From: an uncultured Sphaerochaeta sp.
Lineage (GTDB): Bacteria > Spirochaetota > Spirochaetia > Sphaerochaetales > Sphaerochaetaceae
Assembly (NCBI RefSeq): GCF_963666015.1
Contig: NZ_OY762555.1
Location: forward strand, 434,001 to 498,000
Length of the DNA: 64,000 nt
Reading direction: 5' to 3'
The position numbers were made by a program, and so were the translations under genes. The notes beneath the pieces were generated by a model. The model ran no database searches. It worked only from the letters and a program-made list of their open reading frames with translations, and was not told where the DNA came from. Positions 36,063-43,543 of this stretch are shown here, one piece after another. Every line of letters starts with the position of its first letter. Position 1 is the first letter of the stretch.

Positions 36063-36518
36063 CTACGGAAGCATAACGTGCAGAAGCTTTCCAAACAGGA
36101 GATACATCAAAGAGGTAAATCCTACAGAGAGCATGCCGATCAAGAGATACCTTCGCTCTCCTAGGTAAAAAAACAATCCGAAGAGGAACAAGGTCGTTGA
36201 GACGAGAAAAGTAAGATAGGGCATCACCATGACATAGGCCAAGGTTGCAAGCGTTACCACAGCTGTGTCACGAACCAAGAACAATACAGGAGTAATCTCT
36301 CCCTTCTCTTTACCAGCAGAACGAAGCAATGAGAGGGAAAGAGGAAGCAGGAACACCGCTACAAGCAGGGGAAACAGATAAGGGGACTGCTGCCATACTA
36401 CCTTTGCCAGGTAATGCTCCACCAACGAATAGACAATGGCAGAGATGGATAACAAGAGAAACACGAATCCTTCGATTCGTGAATATGCTTCACTTCTTGT
36501 TCGATGTGCTTCTTCCAT
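36063..36518 (-). CDS. tctB: Tripartite tricarboxylate transporter, small permease TctB
   Basis: The 151-residue protein has four hydrophobic helices, the size and layout of TctB, and lies between tctC and tctA as expected. The N-terminus is polar (residues 1-15), and the last helix ends in GKLLHVMLP. No AGGAGG-like site is strong, but GGAG lies upstream of the ATG. A hairpin in the gap to tctC may lower its expression relative to the binding protein. Confidence 0.88.
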   Translation of the reverse strand: MEEAHRTRSEAYSRIEGFVFLLLSISAIVYSLVEHYLAKVVWQQSPYLFPLLVAVFLLPLSLSLLRSAGKEKGEITPVLFLVRDTAVVTLATLAYVMVMPYLTFLVSTTLFLFGLFFYLGERRYLLIGMLSVGFTSLMYLLFGKLLHVMLP

Positions 36519-36535
36519 GTGGACTCCTTGTTTAA

Positions 36536-36562
36536 GGTCTTGCAGAGATTTTCTGCAAGACC
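36536..36562 (-). other. Hairpin between tctC and tctB
   Basis: GGTCTTGCAGA (36536-36546) pairs perfectly with TCTGCAAGACC (36552-36562) around a 5-base loop. The minus-strand continuation TTAAACAAGG is not a T-run, so it looks like a processing or partial-attenuation hairpin that would favour tctC mRNA. Confidence 0.65.
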
Positions 36563-36571
36563 AATTAATAG

Positions 36572-37603
36572 CTAGTACTGGGACTTTTCAATCCCGAACT
36601 TCTCAGGACTGAATTTGGCTACCCCACTATCGTAGAGCATCCATGAAACCAGGGACTCCCAATCTTTGTAGAACTCCTTCATAGAAGTCTCATCAGGATA
36701 CTTCTCATAGAGCTTATCCAAGGAATTCTTGGCAACAAACTCTTTCCAAGCCGGTTCCTGTACAGCTTTTTTTGCTGCATCGCGAAGGATGGCAACTACT
36801 TCAGAGGGCACATCCTTATCCACCAAGAATGAAAGCGGGGTGAACGGATTGGAGAGATAGCGCTCTGAACCAGGGAGAATTTCTCCGAGGGTAGGTACAT
36901 CACTATGGGCTTCCAGTCGGTCAAGGGCAGAAATCCCCAGCAACTTCAAGTCTCCGCTTTCAAGGTATCCTGTGACTGTGGAGTAGTTGGAGTTGGTGAA
37001 ATCCACTTGGTCTCCCAAAACTGCAAGAATGCAGTCCGCTCCACCGGGGTATGCAGTGAGAGCCATTTCCATGCCGAACTTGCCATAGATCATAGCTTGC
37101 ACATGCCCTGATCCACCTGGTCCGGTATAACTCATCTTGACTTTGCCAGGGCGGTTCTTGATGTCATCCACCAAGTCCTGGAGGGTCTCATATTTTGAAT
37201 CTTTACCGACAACAATGACCTTTGGGTCATTGACGGCAACCATTATCGGGGTGAAATCATCATAACTCATCTCACTCAATCCCATTACTCTCTGGGTCCC
37301 CAATGATTCTGCGGTGAAAAGAACGGTATACCCATCACTCTTTGCATCAAGCACGGTGCGTGCACCGATGGAACCGCTTGCCCCACCCTGGTTGATGACC
37401 GTAATACTCACGCCAAGGTGTTTCTCCAATTGGACAGCCAATTGCCTTCCACTAATGTCGGTGGTGCCCCCAGCTCCGTACGGAACAATCATGGTAATCG
37501 GTTTGTTTGGATACGAAGCGTCTCCTGATTCGGTGGTTCCAGCGCCCCAAAGCATAGAGATGGATAAAAGCAACAAAAGGAAAACAAGCATCTTGTGTTT
37601 CAT
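36572..37603 (-). CDS. tctC: Tripartite tricarboxylate transporter, substrate-binding protein TctC
   Basis: The 343-residue secreted protein has a signal peptide (residues 1-20, cleaved near LWGAG) and the Bug/TctC fold motifs YPNKPITMIVPYGAGGTTDISGRQLA, VINQGGASGSIGARTVLDAKSDGYTVL and the VDFTNSN region. The bound solute cannot be told, but the PYGAGG loop is the usual carboxylate-binding site. An AGGAGG site precedes the ATG. It is the first gene of the five-gene operon. Confidence 0.93.
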   Translation of the reverse strand: MKHKMLVFLLLLLSISMLWGAGTTESGDASYPNKPITMIVPYGAGGTTDISGRQLAVQLEKHLGVSITVINQGGASGSIGARTVLDAKSDGYTVLFTAESLGTQRVMGLSEMSYDDFTPIMVAVNDPKVIVVGKDSKYETLQDLVDDIKNRPGKVKMSYTGPGGSGHVQAMIYGKFGMEMALTAYPGGADCILAVLGDQVDFTNSNYSTVTGYLESGDLKLLGISALDRLEAHSDVPTLGEILPGSERYLSNPFTPLSFLVDKDVPSEVVAILRDAAKKAVQEPAWKEFVAKNSLDKLYEKYPDETSMKEFYKDWESLVSWMLYDSGVAKFSPEKFGIEKSQY

Positions 37604-37639
37604 ATGGCCTCCTACGGTACCAAGTGTAAATTATCATAG

Positions 37640-37668
37640 ATTATGTATCAGTTCGTGTATTTATGCAA
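37640..37668 (-). promoter_or_regulatory. Candidate tctC operon promoter
   Basis: On the minus strand TTGCAT (37663-37668) and CATAAT (37640-37645) are 17 bases apart, about 37 bases before the tctC start. Confidence 0.45.
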
Positions 37669-37727
37669 TATTTAAACATTAATTAGAAATTACTGTTTGT
37701 ATCTTACTTATATGCATTAATTTAATG

Positions 37728-37763
37728 TTTACATAGTTACATGATAATTATGTAAATTTACAT
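37728..37763. promoter_or_regulatory. TTACAT half-site cluster with a 14-bp palindrome
   Basis: Three TTACAT units (starting 37729, 37737, 37758) and one inverted ATGTAA (37750-37755) fall within 36 bases. Two of them form the perfect palindrome ATGTAAATTTACAT (37750-37763), and another pair forms TTACAT-N7-ATGTAA (37737-37755). It lies in the AT-rich gap upstream of tctC and is a candidate operator for the LacI-type regulator. Confidence 0.5.
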
Positions 37764-37771
37764 TTTCTAAT

Positions 37772-37804
37772 TTAAAAAAAACTTCCCCTCCTTAGAGAGA
37801 GGGG
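37772..37804 (-). terminator. Terminator of aroH
   Basis: On the minus strand CCCCTC (37799-37804) and GAGGGG (37785-37790) pair around an 8-base loop that contains the aroH stop codon. Eight T follow three bases later. Confidence 0.85.
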
Positions 37805-38172
37805 TGGGCATACTCTGGGCGAAGTACCTCTGCTCCCTGCATAAACACGGGAACTGTATGTTCCATCGCATGGTTCACGACAACCAACATCCTGATGACC
37901 TTAGCCAACATCCCATCGATTTCAAGCTCCTGCATACAGAACAAAGGGGTTGAACCACAGTAGCCTGCTTTTCTCAGTCCTGTTGCAGGATTTCGGCTTC
38001 TCAAATCACTGGTCTGGGTGATCAAGAGATAGGCAACTTCCTTTTCCTGCAGAGAATTAAGGGCAAGCACTTCCCGGTAAAGTGTTGCCGCGGCAGTTTC
38101 TATGAGCTCAGGTACATCTTTCTGTACACAGATAGCTCCCCTGATAGCGCAGATGGTTGGTGGTAATTCCAT
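37792..38172 (-). CDS. aroH: Chorismate mutase, AroH class
   Basis: The monofunctional AroH-type enzyme converts chorismate to prephenate, the branch point to phenylalanine and tyrosine. The 126-residue protein matches the class: AIRGAICVQKD at the start, LLITQTSDLRSRNPATGLRKAG in the middle, CMQELEIDGMLAKVIRMLVVV with the active-site Glu and Arg, and VLRPEY at the end. A GAGGAG site precedes the ATG. A terminator separates it from tctC, yet both flank the same locus as aroA, which suggests a shared aromatic theme. Confidence 0.9.
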   Translation of the reverse strand: MELPPTICAIRGAICVQKDVPELIETAAATLYREVLALNSLQEKEVAYLLITQTSDLRSRNPATGLRKAGYCGSTPLFCMQELEIDGMLAKVIRMLVVVNHAMEHTVPVFMQGAEVLRPEYAHPSL

Positions 38173-38201
38173 GGTTACTCCTCAAACAATATCTTATAAC
38201 G

Positions 38202-38543
38202 TCATCCTATCGTAATTCCTCTCGTAATCACATGTTCCAATAACCCTACAATCAAGCTTAAGGCAAAGACTGCGAGCATCCTGAGAACAGTAAGCAATAC
38301 TGCAGAGGCGGGGAATATTCGATCTCCAGCCCATACCAAGAGAGAAAATACCAGTATCCAGAATCCAAAAAGCAAACTGGTCCAGCTTATCAGAGAAAGA
38401 AAGAAGTGTAGCAGCCCTACAAACTCCAAGCTTACAGTAAAAAAGCTACTTGCTATATAGACAAGAAAAAAGAAGAGATAAAGCAAGAGAGTGTACGTAT
38501 GTACCCGACTGGAGAAAGCCAGCAAGCGCCGTGTCTGCAACAT
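38202..38543 (-). CDS. Small membrane protein, unknown
   Basis: The 113-residue protein has three hydrophobic helices (about residues 16-38, 43-68 and 80-103), a basic N-terminus (RRLLAFSSR) and no recognised motif. AGGTG lies rather far upstream of the start. It sits 16 bases downstream of the thiamine pyrophosphokinase gene and 29 bases upstream of aroH, so it is probably co-transcribed with both. Confidence 0.6.
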   Translation of the reverse strand: MLQTRRLLAFSSRVHTYTLLLYLFFFLVYIASSFFTVSLEFVGLLHFFLSLISWTSLLFGFWILVFSLLVWAGDRIFPASAVLLTVLRMLAVFALSLIVGLLEHVITRGITIG

Positions 38544-38559
38544 AGATTGATGGTATCAC

Positions 38560-39192
38560 CTAAGAGAGCTTGTCTGCAACCGGGAAACTCACGAAGAGCT
38601 TCCCCTCACCTGAGGAAAACACATCCAGAACCGGGGAATCTGCACGATTTGAGAGAGAAATAGTGGCCATGGAGAGCACGTGCTGACTGAGAGGCCATTG
38701 CAACTGCTTCGCTGTTATGATTACTTCCTTGGTGAAGCTCGTAGGAATAAAACTAACCGTCTGTGGTGGATTGATAATTTCAAACCGGTGGTATTTGCCA
38801 ACCAGGAAAAGGCTCTCATAGGCTGTATACCATGCAGAGGGAGGCCCATACTGGTCAAAAAGGCTGTAGGTCATAAAGAGGTGGTCCATACGAAACCCTC
38901 CACCACCAACCAAAACATAGGTGGAAAATCCGAGGGAAGAGGCTCTTCGAAGCGCCAGCTCTGTATCACTCTCATCCTTATCTGCAAGGCTCTTCTCATG
39001 GTCAATGTGTTGTATCTCGGAAAAATATCGAGTGGAATCGAAATCCCCGATACATAGATTGACGGGTATCCCCAAGGCTTTTGCTGCCTCATACCCACTA
39101 TCTGCCGCAATAACCATATCTCCAGGTTGTAGAAGATCCATAGGAAGCCGGGAAGGAGCCCCACCACCTGTAAATATTATAGCTTTACTCAT
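38560..39192 (-). CDS. thiN: Thiamine pyrophosphokinase
   Basis: The enzyme transfers pyrophosphate from ATP to thiamine to form the coenzyme. The 210-residue protein has the family motifs AADSGYEAAKALG, CIGDFDS, KDESDTELALRRAS and GGGGFRMDHLF. The ribosome-binding site is weak (GTGAG). No TPP riboswitch was seen in the 78-base divergent gap to the DUF1015 gene. Confidence 0.9.
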   Translation of the reverse strand: MSKAIIFTGGGAPSRLPMDLLQPGDMVIAADSGYEAAKALGIPVNLCIGDFDSTRYFSEIQHIDHEKSLADKDESDTELALRRASSLGFSTYVLVGGGGFRMDHLFMTYSLFDQYGPPSAWYTAYESLFLVGKYHRFEIINPPQTVSFIPTSFTKEVIITAKQLQWPLSQHVLSMATISLSNRADSPVLDVFSSGEGKLFVSFPVADKLS

Positions 39193-39270
39193 AAACGCTC
39201 ACTTTATGTTGCGGATTTAGCAATATTATCATAGTATATTACTACATTCATAAATAAAAGAGGAATGAAC

Positions 39271-40590
39271 ATGTCCAACGTAGCTCAGCATCTCGCAAAG
39301 GTTGCGCTCAAACGCGCAGATATCATGATACCAAAAGCAACATTAGATCTCTCCAAATGGGCAGTTGTTGCTTGCGACCAGTATACTTCAGAACCCGAAT
39401 ATTGGGAACAGGTCAAACAACTCGTGGGGAAAAACCCTTCAACACTCAACTTGATCTATCCTGAAGTCTATCTTGAGGAAGCACATCCAGAGAAACGGAT
39501 TGAGACAATCAATGCCACCATGAAACACTATATACAAGAGGATCTGTTCACCGTATACAAGAATGCTTTTTTCTTGGTACACAGAACCACTCCTTCCTGT
39601 ATATCCGGGCGCTTGGGACTCCTTGTTGCATTGGATCTTGAGCAGTATGACTATGCCCCGGATTCACGCAGCATGATCAGGGCAACGGAGGGAACCATTC
39701 TCTCCAGGATCCCACCGAGAAAAGAAATCAGGAAAAACGCACCGCTTGAACTTCCGCATATCATGGTTTTGATCAATGACGAGAAGCGTTCGGTCATTGA
39801 ACCTCTCGCAAAGAAAAAGGAGCAACTTCCTCTTGCCTACGAAACAGAACTTATGGCAGGTGGTGGTGCCTTGAAAGCTTGGGTTGTCGATACTGACGAA
39901 GACATGATCAAGATTGCAGAAGCATTAGAGGGAATGCTTGAGGCACTCCCCCAGGACAACCCCCTTCTCTATGCCATGGGAGACGGCAACCACAGTCTTG
40001 CAACAGCGAAGAGTTGTTGGATGGATATTAGGGAGACCCTCACAGAAGAAGAGCGAGAAGAACATCCAGCACGCTATGCACTGGTTGAATTGGAAAATAT
40101 CTTCGATGAGGGGTTGGAGTTCGAACCAATCCACCGAGTACTTTTCAGTATTGACCAGCATATGTTTGAAAGCGAGCTCGCAAAAGCCTGTGCCCATTTC
40201 AAGAAAGAGAAGGTATCAGACCTGAAATCACTCGACGTAGTAATCAACAAAGATGATGGCGTACAGAAATTCGGGTTCTGTGACAAGCATGGATATCAAG
40301 TGTACATACTTTCAGAGCCAAAAGCTTCCATCGCCGCAGGTACCCTGCAATTAATCATAGATTCACTGCTTGCACAGAAAATGGCCAGTGTGGACTATAT
40401 CCATGGAAAGGATGTCACAGCCACCTTGGGAAGCAAGGATGGCAACATTGGGCTCATCCTGCCGGAAGTCTCCAAATCAACCTTCTTTGATTCAATCATC
40501 AGGGACAACGCTTTACCGAGAAAAACCTTCTCCATGGGAGAAGCACATGAGAAGCGGTATTACATGGAGGCTAGGAAGATTCAGCACTAA
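39271..40590 (+). CDS. DUF1015 family protein
   Basis: The 439-residue cytoplasmic protein has the DUF1015 core: WAVVACDQYTSEPEYWEQV near the N-terminus, NPSTLNLIYPE, and the strongest block AMGDGNHSLATAKSCW near residue 240, which carries His and Asp residues that may be catalytic. The function of the family is uncharacterised; in some anaerobes it lies near serine and phosphoglycerate genes. I use ATG 39271, seven bases after AGAGGA, over ATG 39265. The end overlaps tsaC by 4 bases with interlocked stops. Confidence 0.85.
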   Translation: MSNVAQHLAKVALKRADIMIPKATLDLSKWAVVACDQYTSEPEYWEQVKQLVGKNPSTLNLIYPEVYLEEAHPEKRIETINATMKHYIQEDLFTVYKNAFFLVHRTTPSCISGRLGLLVALDLEQYDYAPDSRSMIRATEGTILSRIPPRKEIRKNAPLELPHIMVLINDEKRSVIEPLAKKKEQLPLAYETELMAGGGALKAWVVDTDEDMIKIAEALEGMLEALPQDNPLLYAMGDGNHSLATAKSCWMDIRETLTEEEREEHPARYALVELENIFDEGLEFEPIHRVLFSIDQHMFESELAKACAHFKKEKVSDLKSLDVVINKDDGVQKFGFCDKHGYQVYILSEPKASIAAGTLQLIIDSLLAQKMASVDYIHGKDVTATLGSKDGNIGLILPEVSKSTFFDSIIRDNALPRKTFSMGEAHEKRYYMEARKIQH

Positions 40591-41165
40591 GCAAGTAGTG
40601 TAGAAGCATCATATTCGCCACAGCGCAACAAGGTGTAGGGAGTTGTCGTGCAATCGATCATGGTGGAGGGAGTATCTCTCTGCCGCATCGGATCCACGAC
40701 AATGGTCTGCACCTTATCTTTGTATGTGAAAATAATATCTGTGATATTGGTTATGGAGTACCCATGGGGATTTACGGCAGTTGAATAGATTGGGGAACCG
40801 AGGCGGGTAAGCAGTTCCTGTATAAAGGGGTCCTGAGGAACCCGTATTGCATGAGTCCCTTCCCCTTTCTTGGTGGGAAGGATACAGGTGAGAGCACAGG
40901 GCCAATGTGCATGGAGCACCTCTGGAACATGGCAGAGCTGTTGTGCTTGTTCGAGCGTTGCCAAGACAGCAAACCGCTGTTGCCCCAGATGCTCCTTCAA
41001 GTCACGTAGTTTTTGCAGTGTTGTATCGAATTTCCCACTCAGACCATAGATTGTGTCACAAGGAAGGATCATAAGATGATCCTCCTGAAGATGATACACA
41101 CATCGCTCTAATGTCTCTGGTTCTGATTTATAGAGGAGTTCTGATTCCTCACCTCTCCAACTCAT
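40587..41165 (-). CDS. tsaC: Threonylcarbamoyl-AMP synthase (TsaC/YrdC family)
   Basis: TsaC makes threonylcarbamoyl-AMP from threonine, bicarbonate and ATP for the t6A37 modification of tRNA. The 192-residue YrdC fold shows ILPCDTIYGLSG (nucleotide site), RFAVLATLEQAQ, HAIRVPQ, the STAVNPHG loop (normally SANxSG) and PSTMIDC. It lacks the C-terminal Sua5 domain, as in TsaC. The KxR motif is less clear than usual, so a YciO/YrdC paralogue cannot be excluded. GGAGG precedes the ATG, and the start overlaps the stop of the FtsB-like gene by 17 bases. Confidence 0.8.
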   Translation of the reverse strand: MSWRGEESELLYKSEPETLERCVYHLQEDHLMILPCDTIYGLSGKFDTTLQKLRDLKEHLGQQRFAVLATLEQAQQLCHVPEVLHAHWPCALTCILPTKKGEGTHAIRVPQDPFIQELLTRLGSPIYSTAVNPHGYSITNITDIIFTYKDKVQTIVVDPMRQRDTPSTMIDCTTTPYTLLRCGEYDASTLLA

Positions 41166-41607
41166 ACGTATGCCTCCGCCTTTTTTGCATCCACCAATAG
41201 CATAGCGTAATCATTGCTGCCATGGCTAGGGAGGCAAGAGCTAGATATATGGTAGGAATTCCAGAAAACCCCAGAGACTTGCCTGATTCAAAGGTACGGA
41301 GAATACTATCCTCATATGTATTGGCGTTATGCTCATCATCCATGAAGTAATATACTTGTTCCCCTTCACTCTGATATCCATACTTGAAGGCAGCATCCTT
41401 TAGAGCATCTTCACTGCTTGCTTCATCTCTCTGTCGCTTCAGGGAGTCTACCTGTATTGAAAACATTGTCTGTTCATAAGAAAGTCTTGAAATTTCAGCT
41501 TTCAAGGCTCGATTGTGCAGAATTCCCCCAATGCCAAATACTGTCATAAGCAAGGAAAATATAAAAACTAGGCTGAAAGCGAATAGTAGCTGAATTTTTC
41601 TTGTCAT
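41149..41607 (-). CDS. FtsB/DivIC-like septum protein with an extra C-terminal membrane helix
   Basis: The 152-residue protein has an N-terminal transmembrane helix (about residues 6-28), a coiled coil (32-70), and a short KYGYQSEGEQVYYF segment like the end of FtsB/DivIC domains. Unlike classical FtsB it continues into a second transmembrane helix (about 118-138) with a basic cytoplasmic end KRRRHTYELER. ATG 41607 follows GAAGG by 5-6 bases; a TTG at 41619 was rejected. The family assignment is moderate, based on layout and the coiled coil rather than a specific motif. Confidence 0.6.
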   Translation of the reverse strand: MTRKIQLLFAFSLVFIFSLLMTVFGIGGILHNRALKAEISRLSYEQTMFSIQVDSLKRQRDEASSEDALKDAAFKYGYQSEGEQVYYFMDDEHNANTYEDSILRTFESGKSLGFSGIPTIYLALASLAMAAMITLCYWWMQKRRRHTYELER

Positions 41608-41682
41608 GCCATCCTTCAATACACTATACTAAGTATGATACTATACCATTAATACTGGTGTAAAGTTTGCATGGAGGTGGCA

Positions 41683-42597
41683 ATGTCTGAAAACAAACAC
41701 TATGGACGTCAGATTTTTCTGAGTCTGTTTCTTACCGTATTTCTTCTCTTGGCTGGCCTCTATCTTGCTTCACGGTATTTGTTGCCACTCTATGATGTCA
41801 ATCAACAACAGATTTATGACATATTAGTCAAGTTGTTTCCCATCCTTCTCGGTCTCGTCATGATTGAGGTCGGAGTTATGATCGCTCGCAGGAGAGATGA
41901 GGAGTATGCTGACCAAGTTGACAAGCTCCCTCCCAATGCTTATGACAAACCATTCTACACCCTTCCCGGTGATGATCCCAGCCACCTTCACAGTGACGAG
42001 TTATTGCTCAGCCAACAGAGAGTGCAGCCAAAATATTCCCAAATACAAAATACCATTGAAGAAGATGACGCTGAGCTGAAGCCACAGGCGGTTGCTTCCG
42101 TTGAACCAATGGTTCCCAGTGAAGAACAGACAATGGTGGAACGCTTTGAAATGGCAGAACAAGAACAGGAACCAGTGGTGCCAGAAGCAAAGATTGCTGA
42201 GCCTGTTACTGAGAATATTACCTACAACACCGATTTTGATACTATCCTAGAAATGGAATTGGACAACTCCAAGGAGATGGATTATGACCTTACACTGGTC
42301 ATGATTGAAGTAACGGAAGGTCCTGCTGCCCTCATTGCAAACAAATTGATGATGCTTAGCGGGGAACTTGCCTACAGCTTCACGCTTGAAGGTGGAAAAA
42401 TTGCCATGGTCCTCCCCTTTTACAATGGAGATGAGGCACGCTCTTTCACTCTCTCTATAATCGAGAGTTGCCAGAAAGAGTTCTCAGGTTCTTCATTGCA
42501 ACTAGGATTTGCATCACGGAATGGAAGAATTGTTGACAAGGAACAACTGCTGCATGAAGCACAGAGTGCCTGCAGCAGCAACTGGGAAGAAAACTAA
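41683..42597 (+). CDS. Membrane protein with a degenerate GGDEF-like domain
   Basis: The 304-residue protein has two N-terminal transmembrane helices (about residues 10-32 and 45-68), a low-complexity acidic linker (about 75-180, rich in Glu, Pro and Gln) and a C-terminal alpha/beta domain (about 185-300). That domain has strand LTLVMIEV, a turn GGKIAMVLPFYNGDEA and LQLGFASRNGRIVDKEQLLHEAQSA, which look like the second half of a diguanylate cyclase fold without the GG(D/E)EF active-site loop. A catalytic role is therefore unlikely. GGAGGTGG precedes ATG 41683. Confidence 0.6.
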   Translation: MSENKHYGRQIFLSLFLTVFLLLAGLYLASRYLLPLYDVNQQQIYDILVKLFPILLGLVMIEVGVMIARRRDEEYADQVDKLPPNAYDKPFYTLPGDDPSHLHSDELLLSQQRVQPKYSQIQNTIEEDDAELKPQAVASVEPMVPSEEQTMVERFEMAEQEQEPVVPEAKIAEPVTENITYNTDFDTILEMELDNSKEMDYDLTLVMIEVTEGPAALIANKLMMLSGELAYSFTLEGGKIAMVLPFYNGDEARSFTLSIIESCQKEFSGSSLQLGFASRNGRIVDKEQLLHEAQSACSSNWEEN

Positions 42598-43517
42598 TCC
42601 TTCAAAGGAATCTCAAAACTCATCCTATCCTTGGTCAGTATCGTATCAGGGAAGATTTTTTTGGCATCCTTAAGCAAGAAACGTAGTTCTCTGTCCCCAT
42701 ATCGTGGACTGTAATGAAGGAGACCAAGCTTGGCCACCTCTGCATCTTTTGCAATTTGAGCAGCTTGACCTGCAGTCATATGCTTTTTCTCATATGCAGT
42801 CTCTTCCATATCGGAGGTAAACATCCCTTCACAAAGCAGGAGATCACTATGCTCTACTTCCTTTGCAATGGATGAAAGATACAGAGAATCAGTGACGTAA
42901 CTGAATTTTCTACCTCCACGCTTCTCTCCCATCACATCTGTACTGGAGACTACTCTTCCATCACTGAGGGTAACAGTTTCTCCTCTTTGTAATTTTCCCC
43001 AGAGCGGGCCTACCGGTATTCCCAGTTTCTGTGCTTTTTCTGGATGGAACTCCCCCGGACGGTCTTTCTCCTGCATGACATATCCCAAACAAGGTTTGGT
43101 ATGATTGAGCCTGAAAGCACGCACGATAAAGTCATCAGTCTCCAGGATAACACCTGGTTCAACCGCCTTTACAATGATCTCATAGTTGATATACATATCA
43201 AGGATTCTTCGATTGGCATCCACATACTCCTTGAGTTTAGGGGGACCATAAAGCGTCAGTGGCTCATCGCGGTCAACCTGACTGGAAAGCATAAGTATCC
43301 CTGGGAGTCCGGTCACGTGGTCTGCATGCATATGACTTATAAAGATGGAATGGATTTTTTTCCACTTCAAATTCAGCATTTTCAGGGAGACCTGCGTACC
43401 TTCCCCACAATCGAAGAGAAAGAGTTCGCCGTCGCGACGAACCATGGCACTGGTAAGAAACCTATTGGGAAGGGGCATCATGCCGCTGGTCCCGAGTACA
43501 AACACTTCAAAATTCAT
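42594..43517 (-). CDS. rnz: Ribonuclease Z
   Basis: RNase Z trims the 3' end of tRNA precursors, needed here because neither tRNA in the window encodes CCA. The 307-residue metallo-beta-lactamase protein has the zinc motif SHMHADHVTGLPG, HTKPCLGYV, a Glu-rich exosite region and the C-terminal LLHYSPRY (His). The N-terminal VFLGTSGMMPLPNRF block is also typical. The ribosome-binding site is weak. It is the last gene of the 14-gene leftward run and ends in a shared stop with the convergent gene. Confidence 0.93.
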   Translation of the reverse strand: MNFEVFVLGTSGMMPLPNRFLTSAMVRRDGELFLFDCGEGTQVSLKMLNLKWKKIHSIFISHMHADHVTGLPGILMLSSQVDRDEPLTLYGPPKLKEYVDANRRILDMYINYEIIVKAVEPGVILETDDFIVRAFRLNHTKPCLGYVMQEKDRPGEFHPEKAQKLGIPVGPLWGKLQRGETVTLSDGRVVSSTDVMGEKRGGRKFSYVTDSLYLSSIAKEVEHSDLLLCEGMFTSDMEETAYEKKHMTAGQAAQIAKDAEVAKLGLLHYSPRYGDRELRFLLKDAKKIFPDTILTKDRMSFEIPLKD

Positions 43518-43543
43518 AGAGCTAGTATACTGAAAAACACCGG

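Noticed and set aside
32208..39192. Horizontally acquired island around tct-aroA
   Set aside because: No integrase, tRNA-site repeat, insertion sequence or clear shift in base composition was seen at the borders.
39193..39270. Possible TPP riboswitch before thiN
   Set aside because: The divergent gap is 78 bases and lacks the conserved CUGAGA and GACCUGA elements.
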